A stretch of DNA of 7,727 nucleotides from an uncultured Eubacteriales bacterium. Lineage in GTDB: Bacteria > Bacillota > Clostridia > Christensenellales > Christensenellaceae. The notes beneath the pieces were generated by a model that was given only the letters and a program-made list of their open reading frames with translations, searched no databases and was not told where the DNA came from. A program made the translations under genes and the position numbers. Below, in pieces: positions 5,123 through 7,727 of this stretch (the first letter of the stretch is position 1; each line of letters opens with the position of its first letter). Where the stretch lies: positions 1 through 7,727 of the forward strand of contig USII01000045.1 of assembly GCA_900554725.1 (NCBI GenBank). The letters are read 5' to 3'.

Positions 5123-5855
5123 GCGGTTTCAATTTCACTTTTATCTCAAAGCATGGGCCCCTGCCGTGCACGCCCCGCATATAGAGCTCGCCGTTCTCTA
5201 TGGAGCGGAAAACAGAGATCTCATCCCCCGGCAGCGCCTGGGAAAGAAAACAAACTGTGATAAGCCCTAAATTCTCAATCTCCACTCCTTCTGGAAGGAA
5301 ATCCCAGAGGATATCCAGATAGGCGGCGTTGTTCAAGTGATGGTTCCAATCCGTATCCGAAATGCGCACTTTCCATACGCCTGCGGACTCCAGATTTTCT
5401 GGCAATTTCAGGCGCTCCGGATCCGGGCAATCTCCTGTCTTATCCTCCTGGGATTGAATGCCCAGCTGTAAAAACACCTTTGGGCGCAGCAGCCGCTTGG
5501 TACCCGGATCCACAAGGGCATAGGCGGTAACGCTATCTACCAGTTTCTCGCCCTGTTCCGACAAAATCTGGAAGCAGCGATAAAACGCAGCGCCCTGTTC
5601 GCCTCTGTGCCAGGTGCATACCTTTACCTTTTCTCCAGTTCTGGGAAGGCGCTCAATTTGCAGGTTTGCCCGCACAACCAGAAACGCCATGCCCATCTTG
5701 GCCAAATTCTGGTAAGCCAGCTGCCCCTCAGCCAAATGCCGCTCTCCTGCTTCCTGCTGCAAGCGCAACAGGTTCGATAGCCGCAGCTGGCTGTTCGGCC
5801 CGACATCATAAGTGCAGATCTGGTAGTCCCAAATATATTCTGAAGGTAAATTCAT
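5115..5855 (-). CDS. acyl-ACP thioesterase family protein (double hotdog)
   Basis: The 246-aa protein fits the bacterial FatA/FatB-like thioesterase family, which hydrolyses acyl-acyl carrier protein to free fatty acid. The first hotdog (about 1-125) contains YDVGPNSQLRLSNLLRLQQE, a long helix, and MGMAFLVVRANLQIERLP. The second (about 160-246) contains the signature DTDWNHHLNNAAYLD, with Asp169, Asn171 and His173 as the expected catalytic set. By rough alignment the third region reads VCFLSQALPGDE, with Gln206 where plant enzymes have a glutamate next to cysteine. ATG at 5853-5855 has GGAGAG close upstream and AAGGAG 11 nt upstream. It follows purD by 100 nt with no terminator seen, so co-transcription is possible although the functions are unrelated. 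The chain length of the substrate cannot be told. Confidence 0.88.
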   Translation of the reverse strand: MNLPSEYIWDYQICTYDVGPNSQLRLSNLLRLQQEAGERHLAEGQLAYQNLAKMGMAFLVVRANLQIERLPRTGEKVKVCTWHRGEQGAAFYRCFQILSEQGEKLVDSVTAYALVDPGTKRLLRPKVFLQLGIQSQEDKTGDCPDPERLKLPENLESAGVWKVRISDTDWNHHLNNAAYLDILWDFLPEGVEIENLGLITVCFLSQALPGDEISVFRSIENGELYMRGVHGRGPCFEIKVKLKPHS

Positions 5856-5955
5856 GCTCTCCAGCTCTCCTTTTATTCCTTAATTTCCAGCATACGCCAT
5901 CGGCAGTAGGCCATGCACGATTCCTTCCCTCTTTGAGTCTCTTGCCTTCGCTGCC

Positions 5956-7212
5956 TTATTTTTTAATTCCAATATCCTTGCGGTACTGCGCGCCTTCAAA
6001 GTGAATTTTCTCCACATTCTCATAGGCAATTTTGCGCGCGGCCTGGATATCCTCTCCCTTTGCCACAACACCCAAAACGCGCCCGCCGGAAGTATAGAAC
6101 TTTCCATTTTCCATCTTGGTGCCTGCATGGAAAACCATCACCTCAGGGCTGACATCCTCCAGCCCGGTAATTTCCTTGCCCTTTTCATAGTGCTCCGGGT
6201 ATCCGCCAGAGGCCATGACCACACATACAGCCGCTCCCTCTTCAAACTCCAGTTGAATTTCTTGGAGGCGCTCATCGATAACCGCTTCAAAAATTTCCAG
6301 CAGGTCGTTCTTCATGCGGAACAACACGCTCTGTGCCTCCGGATCGCCAAACCGGGCGTTATATTCAAGAAGCTTTGGCCCCTTTTGTGTAAGCATAAGG
6401 CCAAAGAAGATCACGCCCTTAAAAGGGCGCCCTTCGGCGTTGAGGGCATCTAGAGTCGGGAAAATGATCTCCCGTTCCACCTGCTCCTGCACTTTTGGCG
6501 TATACTGCTTAGAAGGCGAGAAGGTTCCCATGCCGCCTGTATTCAGCCCTTCATCGTTATCCCGCGCGCGCTTATGATCCTGAGCGCTTGCCATAGGCAG
6601 AATTGTATGGGAATCCGTAAAAGTAAGCACAGAAATTTCCGGCCCTTCTAAAAATTCCTCAATCACCACGGTTTCCCCGGCCGCCCCAAAGGCCTTATCC
6701 ACCATGATCTGGCGAACAGCGTCCTTCGCCTGCTGCCTGGTTTTGCAGATGAGCACACCCTTGCCCAGCGCCAGGCCGCTCGCCTTCACCACCAGTGGAA
6801 TTTCGGCCGTCTGCACATATCTGAGCGCCTCTTCTGCATCTGAAAAGGTGGCGTAATCGGCAGTAGGGATGCCGTATTTTTTCATAAGCTCCTTGGAGAA
6901 AGCTTTGCTTGCCTCTATGATAGCCGCCGCTCGATTTGGGCCAAAGGCGCGAATACCCGCCGCTTCCAGGGCATCCACCATTCCCATTGCCAGCGGATCG
7001 TCCGGCGCAACTACGACAAGATCCATTGCCTCTTTTTTGGCAAACTCTACCATCTTTTCTATCTCTGTCGCCCCAATATTCACGCATTGGGCGATCTTGG
7101 AAATTCCGCCGTTCCCCGGCGCGCAGTACAGCTTGGGCTTCCTTGGGCTTTGCGCCAACTTCCAGAGAATCGTATGCTCTCTTCCGCCTCCGCCAACTAC
7201 CAGTATTTTCAT
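5956..7212 (-). CDS. purD: phosphoribosylamine-glycine ligase (GAR synthetase)
   Basis: The enzyme joins phosphoribosylamine and glycine with ATP, the second step of purine synthesis, in the cytosol. The protein is 418 aa, usual for monofunctional PurD. Seen in order are the N-domain loop VVGGGGREH (5-12), GPNRAAA (91-97), the ATP-grasp region KYGIPTADY...VVKASGLALGKGV (112-153), EEFLEGPEISVL (185-196), QDHKRARDNDEGLNTGGMG (211-229) and EYNARFGDPE (283-292), with metal- and ATP-binding acidic residues in the last two. The start is ATG at 7210-7212 with AAAGGAG 7 nt upstream. The frame is open for 34 codons further, but that extension has no ribosome site and does not fit the conserved MKILVVG start. 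It lies 145 nt downstream of purH, an order common in Firmicute pur operons, but the gap carries a large hairpin. Confidence 0.96.
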   Translation of the reverse strand: MKILVVGGGGREHTILWKLAQSPRKPKLYCAPGNGGISKIAQCVNIGATEIEKMVEFAKKEAMDLVVVAPDDPLAMGMVDALEAAGIRAFGPNRAAAIIEASKAFSKELMKKYGIPTADYATFSDAEEALRYVQTAEIPLVVKASGLALGKGVLICKTRQQAKDAVRQIMVDKAFGAAGETVVIEEFLEGPEISVLTFTDSHTILPMASAQDHKRARDNDEGLNTGGMGTFSPSKQYTPKVQEQVEREIIFPTLDALNAEGRPFKGVIFFGLMLTQKGPKLLEYNARFGDPEAQSVLFRMKNDLLEIFEAVIDERLQEIQLEFEEGAAVCVVMASGGYPEHYEKGKEITGLEDVSPEVMVFHAGTKMENGKFYTSGGRVLGVVAKGEDIQAARKIAYENVEKIHFEGAQYRKDIGIKK

Positions 7213-7315
7213 TCTCTCTCTCCTTTTATGCTTGTAAAATACAGCCCGCCAAAATGCGCCAAAGCAAAGCGGGAAAAATGTCCGCTGCCGCAGGTCTATT
7301 CCAAAAGGCAGCAAG

Positions 7316-7348
7316 GGAGCCCGGCAAAATTGCCGCGCTCCGCTTTTT
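7316..7348 (+). terminator. strong hairpin in the purH-purD gap with plus-strand U-tract
   Basis: GGAGC-C-CGGCA (7316-7326) pairs with TGCCG-C-GCTCC (7331-7341): ten base pairs, one mismatch and a 4-nt loop. The only T-tract (TTTTT, 7344-7348) follows on the plus strand, against the direction of purH and purD. As a terminator it would act on antisense transcripts. In the purHD mRNA it would be an internal hairpin without a U-tract and could affect mRNA stability or processing. Confidence 0.5.
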
Positions 7349-7357
7349 CTGACTATT

Positions 7358-7727
7358 TTAGTGTTTAAAATGCCTCATGCCTGTAAAGACCATGGCAATT
7401 CCCTTTTCATTTGCCAGGTCTATCGATTCCTGATCCCGAATCGAGCCGCCCGGCTGAATAATAGCGGTAATGCCCGCCTTAGCCGCCTCCTCAACGCAGT
7501 CTGAGAACGGGAAGAATGCATCTGAAGCCAGCACCGCTCCCTTTACTGCCTCGCCGCTTCGCTCGATGGCGGAGATAGTCGCCCAGATGCGGTTCACCTG
7601 CCCTGGGCCAATTCCCAAAGAGCAGCGATCCTTTCCAATGGCAATGGCGTTGGATTTGACATGCTTGACAATCTTCCAGGTGAACAGAAGGTCTTGCATC
7701 TCCTTTTCTGTAGGGGCCCGTTTGGTT
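7358..7727 (-). CDS. purH: bifunctional AICAR transformylase/IMP cyclohydrolase, C-terminal part
   Basis: Only the last 122 residues are inside the window; the gene continues past base 7727. The visible part belongs to the AICAR formyltransferase domain. It opens with [10 protein letters not shown] and [19 protein letters not shown], continues with GIGPGQVNR and [13 protein letters not shown], then [13 protein letters not shown], and ends MRHFKH. This follows PurH of other bacteria closely. The full enzyme transfers a formyl group from 10-formyl-tetrahydrofolate to AICAR and closes the ring to IMP. An internal ATG at 7697-7699 is not the start, because homologous residues continue upstream to the window edge. 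purD follows downstream on the same strand after 145 nt. Confidence 0.96.
   Translation of the reverse strand, partial: TKRAPTEKEMQDLLFTWKIVKHVKSNAIAIGKDRCSLGIGPGQVNRIWATISAIERSGEAVKGAVLASDAFFPFSDCVEEAAKAGITAIIQPGGSIRDQESIDLANEKGIAMVFTGMRHFKH

Noticed and set aside
4952..5260. Plus-strand ORF of 102 codons after the regulator gene
   Set aside because: It starts inside the regulator, runs through the 14-bp hairpin and continues antisense to the thioesterase. It has no ribosome site and no recognisable protein features.
7213..7314. 34-codon upstream extension of purD in the same open frame
   Set aside because: The extension is unlike PurD N-termini, while AAAGGAG lies 7 nt before the internal ATG that begins the conserved MKILVVGGGG.

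Overview
The window looks like a chromosomal contig end from a strictly anaerobic Clostridia-type Firmicute, possibly a gut lineage. This is inferred from gene content (flavodiiron protein, rubredoxin, an NrdD-tail-like small protein, a bacterial acyl-ACP thioesterase, clostridial-style Asd, PurD and PurH), strong AGGAGG-type ribosome sites and compact U-tract terminators. Base composition is roughly balanced. No mobile element, CRISPR array, tRNA or rRNA is visible. Bases 1-34 are not genomic: they match an Illumina Nextera transposase adapter, so the left edge is a library artefact.

Layout. 35-251 (-) is the N-terminal part of hslO (Hsp33), cut by the adapter. 307-1050 (-) is a class I SAM methyltransferase just upstream of hslO and probably co-transcribed with it. 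A divergent region (1051-1324) separates these from asd (1325-2323, +), which ends in one or two hairpin terminators. Converging on asd is a minus-strand group: a small NrdD-tail-like protein (3925-4194), rubredoxin (3743-3901, only 52 aa) and flavodiiron protein FprA (2494-3696). A clean intrinsic terminator lies between rubredoxin and fprA. Divergent from this group is a Crp/Fnr-family regulator (4303-4959, +), with two overlapping perfect palindromes in the shared 108-bp intergenic region. A 14-bp perfect hairpin then separates that gene from a second minus-strand group: purH (C-terminal part, running off the right edge), purD (5956-7212) and a double-hotdog acyl-ACP thioesterase (5115-5855).

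How the genes may work together. Rubredoxin is the usual electron donor to flavodiiron proteins, which reduce O2 and/or NO in anaerobes. Their adjacency, together with a divergent Crp/Fnr-type regulator and palindromes between them, suggests a locally controlled oxygen or NO defence unit. Hsp33, a redox-activated chaperone, lies nearby in a separate unit. purH-purD supply the last steps of IMP synthesis and an early glycinamide step. Asd feeds lysine, threonine, methionine and diaminopimelate synthesis. Most of the window is ordinary housekeeping. The most interesting parts are the fprA/rd/NrdD-like/regulator block with its internal terminator and palindromes, and two terminator-like hairpins that face against the neighbouring genes.
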